The notes below the pieces were generated by a model. The model saw nothing but the letters and a program-made list of their open reading frames with translations. It had not been told where the DNA came from and searched no databases. This document shows positions 1 through 7,417 of a stretch of 64,000 bases of DNA, piece after piece. Source of the stretch: CAMCHP01 sp036835325 (GTDB taxonomy: Bacteria; Bacteroidota; Bacteroidia; Flavobacteriales_D; Sanyastnellaceae); NCBI GenBank assembly GCA_036835325.1, contig DAITMF010000004.1, positions 1 through 64,000 on the forward strand, written 5' to 3'. Each line of letters opens with the position of its first letter. Position 1 is the stretch's first letter. The translations under genes were made by a program, and so were the position numbers.

Positions 1-165
1 CTCAGCCGATTCAGAGCACTCCGACTTCCAGTCGGAGGGGTCGTAGGTTCGAACCGACCGAAGGGAGCTCACGACCGCAGGGAGTAATCCTACATCGCCC
101 ACCCAAAACGAGAAAAGCGAATCCTGATTACAGGTTTCGCTTTTTTGTTGCACTTAAACGTTTAA
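1..165 (+). repeat. 165-bp direct repeat, copy 1: tRNA-like tail plus terminator
   Basis: This stretch is repeated at 414-578 with only two visible mismatches (3/416 and 152/565). It contains a D-arm-like start (CTCAG...AGAGCA), a perfect anticodon-type arm (TCCGA / 7-nt loop CTTCCAG / TCGGA, anticodon position TCC), then GTAGG TTCGAA. The matching T-stem half CCTAC and an acceptor-like ATCGCCCAC occur only after a 34-nt insertion (54-87). A hairpin terminator (115-146) and a palindrome (153-166) close the unit. The T-arm insertion makes it unlikely to be a working tRNA. The copy is cut by the window edge. Confidence 0.85.
115..146 (+). terminator. Rho-independent terminator in repeat copy 1
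   Basis: Stem AAGCGAA-t-CCTG, loop ATTA, CAGG-t-TTCGCTT, running into a run of six T (141-146). It sits just after the tRNA-like segment and before the GIY-YIG start codon. Confidence 0.8.
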
Positions 166-168
166 GCC

Positions 169-459
169 ATGCCATACGTGTACATCTTGTATTCTGGACA
201 GCTTGACCGATTTTATGTTGGGCAGACAACAGGCGTGATCGAAGAAAGGCTGCGACGGCACCTTTCGGCAAACAAAGGATTCACGGCGAAAGCGCGAGAT
301 TGGAAGCTTGCCCATTCTGAATCGTTTCTCACCAAGCAAGAAGCCCTCGCCAGAGAGCGTCAAATCAAAGCGTGGAAATCTCGTGCCGCTATTGAGCGAC
401 TTCTTCTCCAGAACTTAGCCGATTCAGAGCACTCCGACTTCCAGTCGGAGGGGTCGTAG
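169..459 (+). CDS. Small GIY-YIG nuclease domain protein
   Basis: 96 aa single-domain GIY-YIG protein of the small type common in Bacteroidota. The 'GIY' strand is YVY at residues 3-5 and the 'YIG' strand is YVG at 16-18; the RLRRH motif is at 27-31 with its arginines, and the catalytic-type glutamate is E63 in the EALARERQIKAWKSR helix. Family members are predicted metal-dependent DNA nicking enzymes; the exact substrate is unknown. The last ~15 residues (from about residue 82) are encoded by the 165-bp repeat, so the protein tail is made from tRNA-like DNA, and the stop TAG (457-459) lies inside it. The start ATG lies 3 nt after a 14-bp palindrome. Function in mobility is inference. Confidence 0.85.
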   Translation: MPYVYILYSGQLDRFYVGQTTGVIEERLRRHLSANKGFTAKARDWKLAHSESFLTKQEALARERQIKAWKSRAAIERLLLQNLADSEHSDFQSEGS

Positions 460-578
460 GTTCGAACCGACCGAAGGGAGCTCACGACCGCAGGGAGTAA
501 TCCTACATCGCCCACCCAAAACGAGAAAAGCGAATCCTGATTACAGGTTTCGCTTTTTTGTTGCCCTTAAACGTTTAA
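414..578 (+). repeat. 165-bp direct repeat, copy 2
   Basis: Second copy of the unit at 1-165, at an offset of 413 bp. It begins inside the 3' end of the GIY-YIG gene (CTTAGCC instead of CTCAGCC), has the same anticodon-like arm, 34-nt T-loop insertion, acceptor-like ATCGCCCAC, terminator hairpin and TTAAACGTTTAA palindrome (567-578). Confidence 0.88.
528..559 (+). terminator. Rho-independent terminator after GIY-YIG gene
   Basis: Same hairpin as at 115-146: AAGCGAA-t-CCTG / ATTA / CAGG-t-TTCGCTT and T run. It would end transcription of the GIY-YIG gene. Confidence 0.8.
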
Positions 579-634
579 CATGAACTGCTTCACCTCGCTC
601 AGCCGCTTCAGAGTACTTCGACTTCAGTCACCCC
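579..634 (+). pseudogene. Collapsed third GIY-YIG cassette unit
   Basis: Directly after repeat copy 2 there is an ATG (580-582) and, only 15 nt later, a degenerate copy of the start of the repeat: CTCAGCCGCTTCAGAG (598-613) followed by a decayed anticodon-like arm (compare 1-33; three substitutions and one deletion). This looks like a cassette whose nuclease gene has been deleted. It ends at the queG stop codon. Inference from alignment by eye. Confidence 0.5.
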
Positions 635-1573
635 CTACCCCTCCAAAAACCTCACATTCCGCCGCAAACCCTCGTAGCCGGTGCGCTTGACCGCTGATTT
701 GCGGAACAGATCGCGAAAAACGTCTTCCGTAATCTCAAGCCAGTCGCGGCGGGTGAAGCTGAGCAAACGCTCGTCGGGAGTGAATTCTTCGGTGGTGTGC
801 GCGGTGGAAAACCGGTTCCACGGACAAACCTCCTGGCACATGTCGCAGCCAAACATCCAATCGTCCATCTTGCCCTTGAACTCTTGCGGGATGGCATCTT
901 TCAGCTCGATCGTGAAGTATGAAATGCAGCGCGAGCCGTCGACGGTGTACGGACGAATGATCGCACCGGTCGGACATGCATCGATGCATCGGGTGCACGA
1001 TCCGCAGTGATCGGTCACAGGGCCATCCTCCTCCAACTCCAAATCCAAAATCAACTCGGCCACGAAAAAGTAACTTCCCTCCTGCTTCCGAATGATGTTC
1101 GTGTGCTTGCCCATCCATCCCGATCCACTGCGCACAGCCCAAGCCTTGTCAAGCACGGGCGCTGAATCAACAAACACGCGTCCATCGACTTCGCCAATCT
1201 CCTCGGCGATGCGTTGCATCAACGTCTTCATGCACCGCTTCACCACAAAATGGTAGTCTTCGCCGAAGGCGTACATCGAAATCTTCGGCGCATCAGCCGC
1301 CGTTTGCCGCTGCTCGGTGTAGTAGTTGAACAGCAAGGTCACCACCGACTTCGCCCCGGGCACCAGCAAACGCGGATCAAGCCGCTTGTCGAAGTGGTTC
1401 TCCATGTAGCCCATCCGGCCGTTCATGCCCTGCTTCAGCCACTGCTCAAGCCGCGGCGCCTCGTCTTCCAAAAATGTGGCCTTGCTGATGCCGCAATGCA
1501 AAAAACCCGCTTCATGGGCGAGTTGCTTGATGATTGCACTGCGTGCGGATGCGGTGAGGTCGTGGCGGGTCAT
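635..1573 (-). CDS. queG: Epoxyqueuosine reductase QueG
   Basis: 312 aa. Catalyses the last step of queuosine synthesis, cobalamin-dependent reduction of epoxyqueuosine to queuosine in the wobble position of GUN-anticodon tRNAs. Two ferredoxin-type 4Fe-4S motifs are visible: CGSCTRCIDACP near residue 190 and CDMCQEVCPWN near 243, with the conserved RVFVDSAPVLDKAWA segment (catalytic Asp) near 130 and SGSGWMGKH after it. Length fits the short form of the family without HEAT repeats. The ATG at 1573 is preferred; a TTG five codons upstream is possible. It lies 42 bp downstream of dnaE on the same strand, so the two may be cotranscribed. Confidence 0.93.
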   Translation of the reverse strand: MTRHDLTASARSAIIKQLAHEAGFLHCGISKATFLEDEAPRLEQWLKQGMNGRMGYMENHFDKRLDPRLLVPGAKSVVTLLFNYYTEQRQTAADAPKISMYAFGEDYHFVVKRCMKTLMQRIAEEIGEVDGRVFVDSAPVLDKAWAVRSGSGWMGKHTNIIRKQEGSYFFVAELILDLELEEDGPVTDHCGSCTRCIDACPTGAIIRPYTVDGSRCISYFTIELKDAIPQEFKGKMDDWMFGCDMCQEVCPWNRFSTAHTTEEFTPDERLLSFTRRDWLEITEDVFRDLFRKSAVKRTGYEGLRRNVRFLEG

Positions 1574-1615
1574 TGCGTTGCCGAACAAAGGTAATGCAGC
1601 CGGCCAAACACGGCA

Positions 1616-4549
1616 TCACTCGCGTGAAACCAAGGCCAAACGCTCCATTTCGGCGACCTCAATCGAGATGCAGTCAAACTCTTCAACCACCTTTCCGAAG
1701 ATGCGGTACACACCCCGACCCCGAAAGGGATAGCGCCGGGCAATGTCAGGGAAGTGCACGGTGTCGAGCCAATCGCCTGCGCGATCAAGGAAGGTGCCGA
1801 AGTACATCTGCTCGCGCTTGGTGGTAGAAGTCAGCTTCGCCGTCACAAGGTAACCCGTTATGCTCACGCGCTGCCCGATCAAACCGGGAAGCTCAGCCGC
1901 CAACAGGGGCTCAACCTCGGCTTCGTTGCGCAGCAAACTGAACGGATCACCGAGCGTAAACCCGAACAGTTCAAGCTCATCGAAGGCGTCGTCGTACGGA
2001 TCATTGTGCAGCGGCGGGAGCTCGGGCAAGCTCCCCTGCGGCCGTCCGAACAACTTGGCGGTGGCGACCGGCGGCGGCGCGTGGCCGAGCACAAAGTGCG
2101 CCTTCCATAGCAGGGCCTTTTTGGTTTCGCCGGTGAAACTCATGGCGCCTGCCCGCACCAGTAAAGTCAGCTGCTCCAGTCCCATACCGGTGCGGTCAAC
2201 AAGGTCTTCAAGCGAAGCAAAGACGCCGTCGTCGCGGGCGCGTACCACCCGGTCGATGGTTTGCGCATCGATGCCTTTGATGAACTGCATGCCCAGCACA
2301 ATTTCATCGCCAAAAATCACGGCCTCACCGCGTCCGCGGTTGACGCATGGCGGCGAGATGCGCGCGCCCTTCATCCGCGCTTCGTGGACGTAGAGCTCGG
2401 TGCTGTAAAATCCGCCCGAATTGTTGAGCGTGGCCACCATGTATTCGAGCGGGTAATGGGCCTTGAGGAACAGACTTTGGTAGCTCTCCACGGCGTACGA
2501 TGCCGAATGGCCTTTCGCAAAAGCATAGCCGGCAAAGCTTTCGATCTGCCGCCACACTTCGGCCGACAGCGCATCGTCGTGTCCGCGTTCGCGGCAGTTG
2601 ATGAAAAATTGCTCTTTGGCTTTCTCGAACTCTTCGCGCGAGCGGAACTTGCCGCTCATGCCACGCCGCAGCACGTCGGCCTCGGCGAGGGTGAGTCCGG
2701 CGAAGTAGTGGGCGACCTTAATAACGTCTTCCTGGTACACCATCACGCCGAAGGTATCGGGCATGATGTCGAGCATGACGGGGTGAGCATCGGCGCGCTT
2801 TTCAGGGAATCGGTAGCGCAAAATGTACTCGCGCATCATGCCGCTTTTGGCCACACCCGGACGAATCACCGAGCTCGCCGCCACCAACCCCAGGTAGTCA
2901 TCCACCCGAAGCTTACGCATCAACATGCGCATGGCCGGCGATTCAATATAAAAGCAGCCAATGGCGTCAGCCGTGCGCAAACAGTGCTTCACGCGCTCGT
3001 CGCGTTTGAACCGATTGAGGTCGTGGATGTCGATCTGCTCGGCCTCAGGCCGGTTTTCTGCAATGATGCCCAAGCTGTCTTTGATCTTGCCCAGCCCGCG
3101 TTGGCTGAGGATGTCGAACTTGTAAAACCCGGCGTCTTCAGCGATGAGCATGTCGAACTGCGCCGTGGGAAAGCCCTTTGGCGGAAAAAACGTGGCGACG
3201 TGGTCGTGGATGTGCGTTTCGGTGATGAGGATGCCCGCGGCATGGATGCCCAAACTGTTCGGAAAACCGTGGATGCGCTCGCTGTAGCGGATGACGAGCC
3301 GTGACAGTTCATCGAGCTCGTGCATGGAAAAGCGACCGTCGCTCAGCCGATCGATTTCGTGCTTGGGCAGCCCGATGACCTTGCCGAGCTCGCGCACGAC
3401 GGCGCGGTATTGGAAGGTGTTGTAGGCGCCGAGCAGACACACGTTGGGGAAGCGCTCGAAGATGTAGCGGGTGACGTCGTCGCGATCCGTCCACGAAAAA
3501 TCGATGTCAAAATCGGGCGGATTTTGCCGGTAGAGGTTGATGAAGCGCTCGAAGTAGAGGTCGAGTTCGATGGGATCAACGTCGGTGATGCGCAGCAAAT
3601 AGGCCACCACGCTGTTGGCGCCGCTGCCGCGACCGACGTAAAAATACCCTTTCGACCGTGCGTACGAGGTAATGTCCCAATTGATCAAAAAATAGGCGGT
3701 AAACTGCTTTTCGCTGATGATGCTGAGTTCTTTGTCGATGCGCTGCAAAATTTTCTCATCGGGATTTGGGTAGCGGTAGGCGAGTCCGTCATTGCAGAGT
3801 TTGCGAATGAGCCGTTCGTCGTCATCGGCGCTTCCGGTGTAGGTTTTTTGGTTCTTGTGGGGTTTGTCGGTACCGAATTCGAAGTGCAGTTCACAGCCGT
3901 CGAGAAGTGCATCGGCCGCATCGGTCAATTCGGGAAAATCAGCGTAAAGCGTTGCCAGTTCTTGGGCGCTTCTGTAGCGGTCGTCGGGGTGGGCCTCCTG
4001 CGCTTTCGGCAGCTTGCTGAGCAGGGTGTTGGTATCGATGGCGCGCAGCAGACGGTGGGTATTGAAATCGGTTTTGCTGCGAAAAGTTTGCGTTGGCAAG
4101 GCGATGCAGGGGTGTTTGTAGGCCACGCCGTTTACGCGGAAGCGGTTGAGTTCGTGGGGTTCGATTGTTATGTATTCATGGGGATGGAGGGAAGGATGGT
4201 CAACCACCGGCGAGCTGTACGGGTACACCACACTGCAGTGTTCAAAGTGCGGTGCCCGTTGGGGAAAGGGATGCTTCGGATGGATGTGCGCCGCCAGGTG
4301 ATCGTTGATTTCACGGATGCCTTTGTTGTTGCGGGCAATGACGAGGTACACGCGCGTGGCGCCGTTGCGGAAATCAACGCCGAGCAGGGCTTTATGCCCG
4401 CGTTTTTGCGCCATTCGCACAAAGTCGAGCTGCGCTGAGGTGTTGTTGACATCGGCCAGCAAGGCATACGCATACCCGCCCGTTTGGTAGAGGTCAAGCA
4501 CCTCTTCGGGAGAGCAAATGCCATAGCGAAGCGAGTAGTGCGAATGCAT
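1616..4549 (-). CDS. Short DNA polymerase III alpha subunit, error-prone DnaE type
   Basis: 977 aa bacterial C-family DNA polymerase. N-terminal PHP domain starts MHSHYSLRYG; the palm has GRGSGANSVVAYLLRITDVDP and the catalytic PDFDIDFSW aspartates near residue 346, with the third acidic site around KFDILSQRG (about 478). A C-terminal helix-hairpin and OB-fold region follow. It is far shorter than the replicative DnaE of Bacteroidota (about 1,400 aa) and it is divergent from dinB, which is the arrangement of the damage-response mutagenic polymerase pair; that role is inferred. A TAnnTTTG promoter element (4554-4561) lies 4 nt before the ATG at 4549, so the mRNA may be leaderless and a GTG at 4564 is unlikely to be the start. 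Confidence 0.88.
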   Translation of the reverse strand: MHSHYSLRYGICSPEEVLDLYQTGGYAYALLADVNNTSAQLDFVRMAQKRGHKALLGVDFRNGATRVYLVIARNNKGIREINDHLAAHIHPKHPFPQRAPHFEHCSVVYPYSSPVVDHPSLHPHEYITIEPHELNRFRVNGVAYKHPCIALPTQTFRSKTDFNTHRLLRAIDTNTLLSKLPKAQEAHPDDRYRSAQELATLYADFPELTDAADALLDGCELHFEFGTDKPHKNQKTYTGSADDDERLIRKLCNDGLAYRYPNPDEKILQRIDKELSIISEKQFTAYFLINWDITSYARSKGYFYVGRGSGANSVVAYLLRITDVDPIELDLYFERFINLYRQNPPDFDIDFSWTDRDDVTRYIFERFPNVCLLGAYNTFQYRAVVRELGKVIGLPKHEIDRLSDGRFSMHELDELSRLVIRYSERIHGFPNSLGIHAAGILITETHIHDHVATFFPPKGFPTAQFDMLIAEDAGFYKFDILSQRGLGKIKDSLGIIAENRPEAEQIDIHDLNRFKRDERVKHCLRTADAIGCFYIESPAMRMLMRKLRVDDYLGLVAASSVIRPGVAKSGMMREYILRYRFPEKRADAHPVMLDIMPDTFGVMVYQEDVIKVAHYFAGLTLAEADVLRRGMSGKFRSREEFEKAKEQFFINCRERGHDDALSAEVWRQIESFAGYAFAKGHSASYAVESYQSLFLKAHYPLEYMVATLNNSGGFYSTELYVHEARMKGARISPPCVNRGRGEAVIFGDEIVLGMQFIKGIDAQTIDRVVRARDDGVFASLEDLVDRTGMGLEQLTLLVRAGAMSFTGETKKALLWKAHFVLGHAPPPVATAKLFGRPQGSLPELPPLHNDPYDDAFDELELFGFTLGDPFSLLRNEAEVEPLLAAELPGLIGQRVSITGYLVTAKLTSTTKREQMYFGTFLDRAGDWLDTVHFPDIARRYPFRGRGVYRIFGKVVEEFDCISIEVAEMERLALVSRE

Positions 4550-4553
4550 GCTG

Positions 4554-4561
4554 CAAAGGTA
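4554..4561 (-). promoter_or_regulatory. -7 promoter element TACCTTTG of dnaE
   Basis: Exact match to the Bacteroidota consensus TAnnTTTG on the minus strand. A TTG about 22 nt upstream (in TGTTGATAA) may be the -33 element. The dnaE ATG follows the element by 4 nt. Confidence 0.6.
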
Positions 4562-4579
4562 CACGCAATGACAATTTAT

Positions 4580-4606
4580 TTATCAACACGGGATAATTAT
4601 TTTATC
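4580..4606. promoter_or_regulatory. Candidate operator between dnaE and dinB
   Basis: Three alternating 5-mers: TTATC (4580-4584), GATAA (4592-4596), TTATC (4602-4606), giving two overlapping inverted repeats with 7- and 5-nt spacers. They cover the expected -33 regions of both divergent promoters, which fits a shared repressor site (LexA-like or S24-type regulator). No binding protein is encoded nearby in the window. Confidence 0.45.
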
Positions 4607-4614
4607 ATTCAACG

Positions 4615-4622
4615 TACATTTG
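4615..4622 (+). promoter_or_regulatory. -7 promoter element TACATTTG of dinB
   Basis: Exact TAnnTTTG match 21 nt upstream of the dinB ATG at 4644. The inverted repeats at 4580-4606 lie immediately upstream. Confidence 0.6.
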
Positions 4623-4643
4623 ATTCCCCCAAAAACGAAGCGC

Positions 4644-5858
4644 ATGTCAGAAAAATCCATCATGCACCTTGACCTTGACACCTTCTTTGTGTCGGTCGAG
4701 CGCTTGGCCGACAGCCGGCTCAACAACCGTCCCATCCTCATCGGCGGCACGAGCGACCGCGGTGTGGTGGCATCGTGCAGCTACGAAGCACGTCGCTTCG
4801 GTGTGCACTCGGGCATGCCAATGAAAACCGCACGCATGCTGTGTCCTGAAGCCACCATCATCCGCGGCAACTCGATGAACTATTTGAAGTATTCCGACAT
4901 GGTCACCGAGATCATCCGCGAAGCGGTACCCATCTATGAAAAAAGCTCCATCGATGAGTTTTACACGGATTTAACGGGGATGGACCGTTTCTTCGGCTGC
5001 TTGAAGTTCGCGGGCGAGCTGCGCCAACGCATCATGCGCGAAACCGGATTGCCGATTTCGTTCGGCTTATCCACCAATAAAACCGTTGCCAAGGTGGCCA
5101 CCGGCGAGGCCAAACCCAACAACCAACTGCACATCATCAAGGGGAATGAACGCATGTTCCTCGCACCGCTGCCGGTGAAAAAAATCCCCATGGTGGGCGA
5201 AAAAACCCAGCAAACCCTGCGCCACCTCGGCGTGCGCATCATCCAAACCCTGCAAGAAATGCCGCCCGAAATGATGCAGCAAGTGCTCGGAAAAAACGGC
5301 GTGGTCATCTGGAAAAAAGCCCGCGGTGAAGACGATACACCGGTGGTGCCCTACTCCGAACGCAAATCCATCTCCACTGAGCGCACCTTCGACCGCGACA
5401 CAACCGACGTGGAAAAAATCCGCGGCATCCTCATCGCCATGGCCGAAAACCTGGCCTTTCAACTGCGCCGCGGAGCCAAAGTCTCGGCCTGCGTCACCAT
5501 CAAAGTGCGCTACGCCGACTTCAACACCTACAGCTTGCAAGAGCGCATTCCCTACACCTCGGCCGATCACCTGCTCGTGCCCAAAGTGCTCGAACTCTTC
5601 ACCCGGCTCTACAACCGCCGCATGCTCGTGCGGCTCATCGGGGTGCGCTACAGCCACCTCGTAACCGGCGGACACCAAATTCACCTCTTCGACGACAGCG
5701 AAGAACGCATACGGCTCTATGAAGCACTCGATAAACTGCGGCTGCGGTACGGCGACCGCGCAGTGGTGACCGCCGCCGGACTCGACGCACGCACAATCGG
5801 ACGCACCAATCCGTTCGACGGAGGGCCACCCCTCCTACTCGCCAACCGACGGCAGTGA
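4644..5858 (+). CDS. dinB: Y-family DNA polymerase IV
   Basis: 404 aa translesion polymerase. The N-terminal catalytic motif is MHLDLDTFFVSVERL (residues 7-21) and the second acidic motif SSIDEFYTDLTGMD is near residue 100; GLSTNKTVAKVATGEAKP (thumb/palm) and a helix-hairpin-helix region follow, with the little-finger domain to the C-terminus (RTFDRDT...). Low-fidelity synthesis past damaged bases is the family role. The ATG at 4644 places the catalytic motif at the usual distance; the upstream TTG at 4620 overlaps the promoter. Divergent from the short dnaE with a 94-bp spacer carrying inverted repeats. It ends 8 bp before the convergent ruvC stop. Confidence 0.93.
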   Translation: MSEKSIMHLDLDTFFVSVERLADSRLNNRPILIGGTSDRGVVASCSYEARRFGVHSGMPMKTARMLCPEATIIRGNSMNYLKYSDMVTEIIREAVPIYEKSSIDEFYTDLTGMDRFFGCLKFAGELRQRIMRETGLPISFGLSTNKTVAKVATGEAKPNNQLHIIKGNERMFLAPLPVKKIPMVGEKTQQTLRHLGVRIIQTLQEMPPEMMQQVLGKNGVVIWKKARGEDDTPVVPYSERKSISTERTFDRDTTDVEKIRGILIAMAENLAFQLRRGAKVSACVTIKVRYADFNTYSLQERIPYTSADHLLVPKVLELFTRLYNRRMLVRLIGVRYSHLVTGGHQIHLFDDSEERIRLYEALDKLRLRYGDRAVVTAAGLDARTIGRTNPFDGGPPLLLANRRQ

Positions 5859-5866
5859 AAATGCAC

Positions 5867-6433
5867 TTACTTGGAACGTCCGGGATTCTGCTTCAAAAAA
5901 GCCTCCCAGCCCTTATAACCCTTGCCCAAAGCAGGTGAATTGCTCTGAAAATGGTGGCACAAGGCCGCTGCCAAGCCGTCGGTGGCGTCAAGCTCCTTGG
6001 GCAAATCGGCGGGCTTGAGGTTCAACACGCTGCACAGCATGGCAGCCACTTGCTCTTTGCTGGCATTGCCATTGCCTGTAATCGACTGCTTGATCTTCCG
6101 CGGAGCGTACTCCACCACCGGAATGCGCCGACTCAGCGCAGCCGCCAAGGCCACACCCTGTGCACGGCCAAGCTTCAGCATCGACTGCACGTTTTGCCCG
6201 AAAAATGGCGCTTCGGCAGCCACTTCATCCGGATTGAACTCATCAATCAACTGAATGCAGCGGTCGAAAATGCGCTGCAATTTCAGCGCATGATCGTCGA
6301 TCTTCGACAGGTGCAACACCCCCATGGTGAGCATCTCAGGCTTCTTACCCACCACACGAATGATGCCGTAGCCCATGATTGTGGTGCCGGGGTCAATGCC
6401 CATAATGATGCGCTCTGTTGTTTCCGCTGCCAA
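5867..6433 (-). CDS. ruvC: Holliday junction endonuclease RuvC
   Basis: About 188 aa. Resolves Holliday junctions during homologous recombination together with RuvAB. Motif GIDPGTTIMGYG carries the first catalytic Asp; AAEAPFFGQN contains the Glu, and KELDATDGLAAALCHHF the C-terminal acidic pair. The start is uncertain: an ATG at 6403 would give MGIDPG and cut the first beta strand, so the TTG at 6433 (LAAETTERIIMGIDPG) is preferred. A promoter element TACCTTTG at 6451-6458 excludes the TTG at 6463. Confidence 0.92.
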   Translation of the reverse strand: MAAETTERIIMGIDPGTTIMGYGIIRVVGKKPEMLTMGVLHLSKIDDHALKLQRIFDRCIQLIDEFNPDEVAAEAPFFGQNVQSMLKLGRAQGVALAAALSRRIPVVEYAPRKIKQSITGNGNASKEQVAAMLCSVLNLKPADLPKELDATDGLAAALCHHFQSNSPALGKGYKGWEAFLKQNPGRSK

Positions 6434-6450
6434 TGCGATACCTTTGCCGC

Positions 6451-6458
6451 CAAAGGTA
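6451..6458 (-). promoter_or_regulatory. -7 promoter element TACCTTTG of ruvC
   Basis: Exact TAnnTTTG match on the minus strand, 17 nt upstream of the TTG preferred as ruvC start. Confidence 0.5.
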
Positions 6459-6463
6459 GCCAA

Positions 6464-7417
6464 TTGAATACGTCACGCCGTCAGCTTCTGCTTCTGCTCC
6501 GTGCTTTGATTTTGCTCGCTGCGCTCGGATGGTTGTGGTACATCTTGTCAGACACTTTCGAAACGACTGACCTTCGCATGACCGGCGACCCCATTTGGCT
6601 GCTCGTCTTAATCGGATTGCTTCCGGTCAACCTCGGCTTGGAGGCCCTTAAATGGAAGCTACTGACCCGCAATTTTGCCCCTAGTTCTTACATCACAGCA
6701 CTCAAAGCCGTTCTGCACGGAAGCTTCTACGCGCTCTTCACGCCCAACCGCTTGGGCGACGGCATCGGCCGGTGGCGCTACCTGCCGCCGGGCAACAAAA
6801 CACGCGGTACCTACGCCTTCGCCAATGGCAGCATTGCCCAAACACTCGCCACACTTATTGCGGGCTCCATCGCACTGCTTTTCAGCGATCTGTGGTTGGC
6901 CGATTACGAAGGCGGCTTTAAAAACCTGCTGTTTTACTTCGGCTTCGGCGTGTTTCCCTTGACCCTCCTTATTCTCGTTTTGTACACCGAACCGGGTTGG
7001 ATGCGCATCCTCCGCGAATGGATTCCCGAAAAAGGCTTCATCGGCAAGCGCATTCACCTGATGCAGCAGTACTCGCGCAGTGAACACCGATTTACACTCT
7101 TACTGAGCATGTTGCGCTACACCATGTTCACCGCGCAGTACATCGCTGCACTGCACCTCTACGGTTTCGACGGCGAGCTCAACCAAGCAGCAGCCCGCAT
7201 CGCCATCATTTACCTCATCGCAACCACCATTCCGACAGCCGCTTTGGCCGAATTTGGCATCCGTGAATCGCTTGCGGTGCTCATCTTGCCCACCTTGGGG
7301 ATGTCGCCCGAAGCGGCCTTCAGCGCCACTTTCGTGCTGTGGTTGACCAACCTGTGTTTACCCGCAGTGGTGGGCAGCATCCCCCTGCTGAAATCGCGAA
7401 AAACGGCCACAGCATGA
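6464..7417 (+). CDS. Flippase-like integral membrane protein (lysylphosphatidylglycerol synthase TM-type)
   Basis: 317 aa, multi-spanning membrane protein. The sequence shows the family pattern: N-terminal TM segment, a conserved LGLEALKWKLL segment, then HGSFYALFTPNRLGDGIGRWRYL and several further hydrophobic segments, including AALAEFGIRESLAVLIL near the C-terminus. The family (UPF0104/YbhN, LPG synthase TM region) includes lipid flippase-like proteins without known substrate here. The start is probably the TTG at 6464, since no ATG is available near the first TM. The stop overlaps the next ATG (ATGA), so it is coupled to the glycosyltransferase, which suggests a role in envelope lipid or glycan handling. 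Confidence 0.78.
   Translation: MNTSRRQLLLLLRALILLAALGWLWYILSDTFETTDLRMTGDPIWLLVLIGLLPVNLGLEALKWKLLTRNFAPSSYITALKAVLHGSFYALFTPNRLGDGIGRWRYLPPGNKTRGTYAFANGSIAQTLATLIAGSIALLFSDLWLADYEGGFKNLLFYFGFGVFPLTLLILVLYTEPGWMRILREWIPEKGFIGKRIHLMQQYSRSEHRFTLLLSMLRYTMFTAQYIAALHLYGFDGELNQAAARIAIIYLIATTIPTAALAEFGIRESLAVLILPTLGMSPEAAFSATFVLWLTNLCLPAVVGSIPLLKSRKTATA

Noticed and set aside
1..105. Possible tRNA gene at the window start (anticodon-like TCC)
   Set aside because: The T loop is interrupted by a 34-nt insertion, the acceptor 5' half is missing or out of the window, and the 3' end reads CACCC; the same copy at 414-578 overlaps a protein gene. Treated as tRNA-derived repeat, not a working tRNA.
2261..4438. 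Two long plus-strand frames opposite dnaE
   Set aside because: They lie fully within a conserved polymerase gene and show no family motifs; high GC makes long antisense frames common here.
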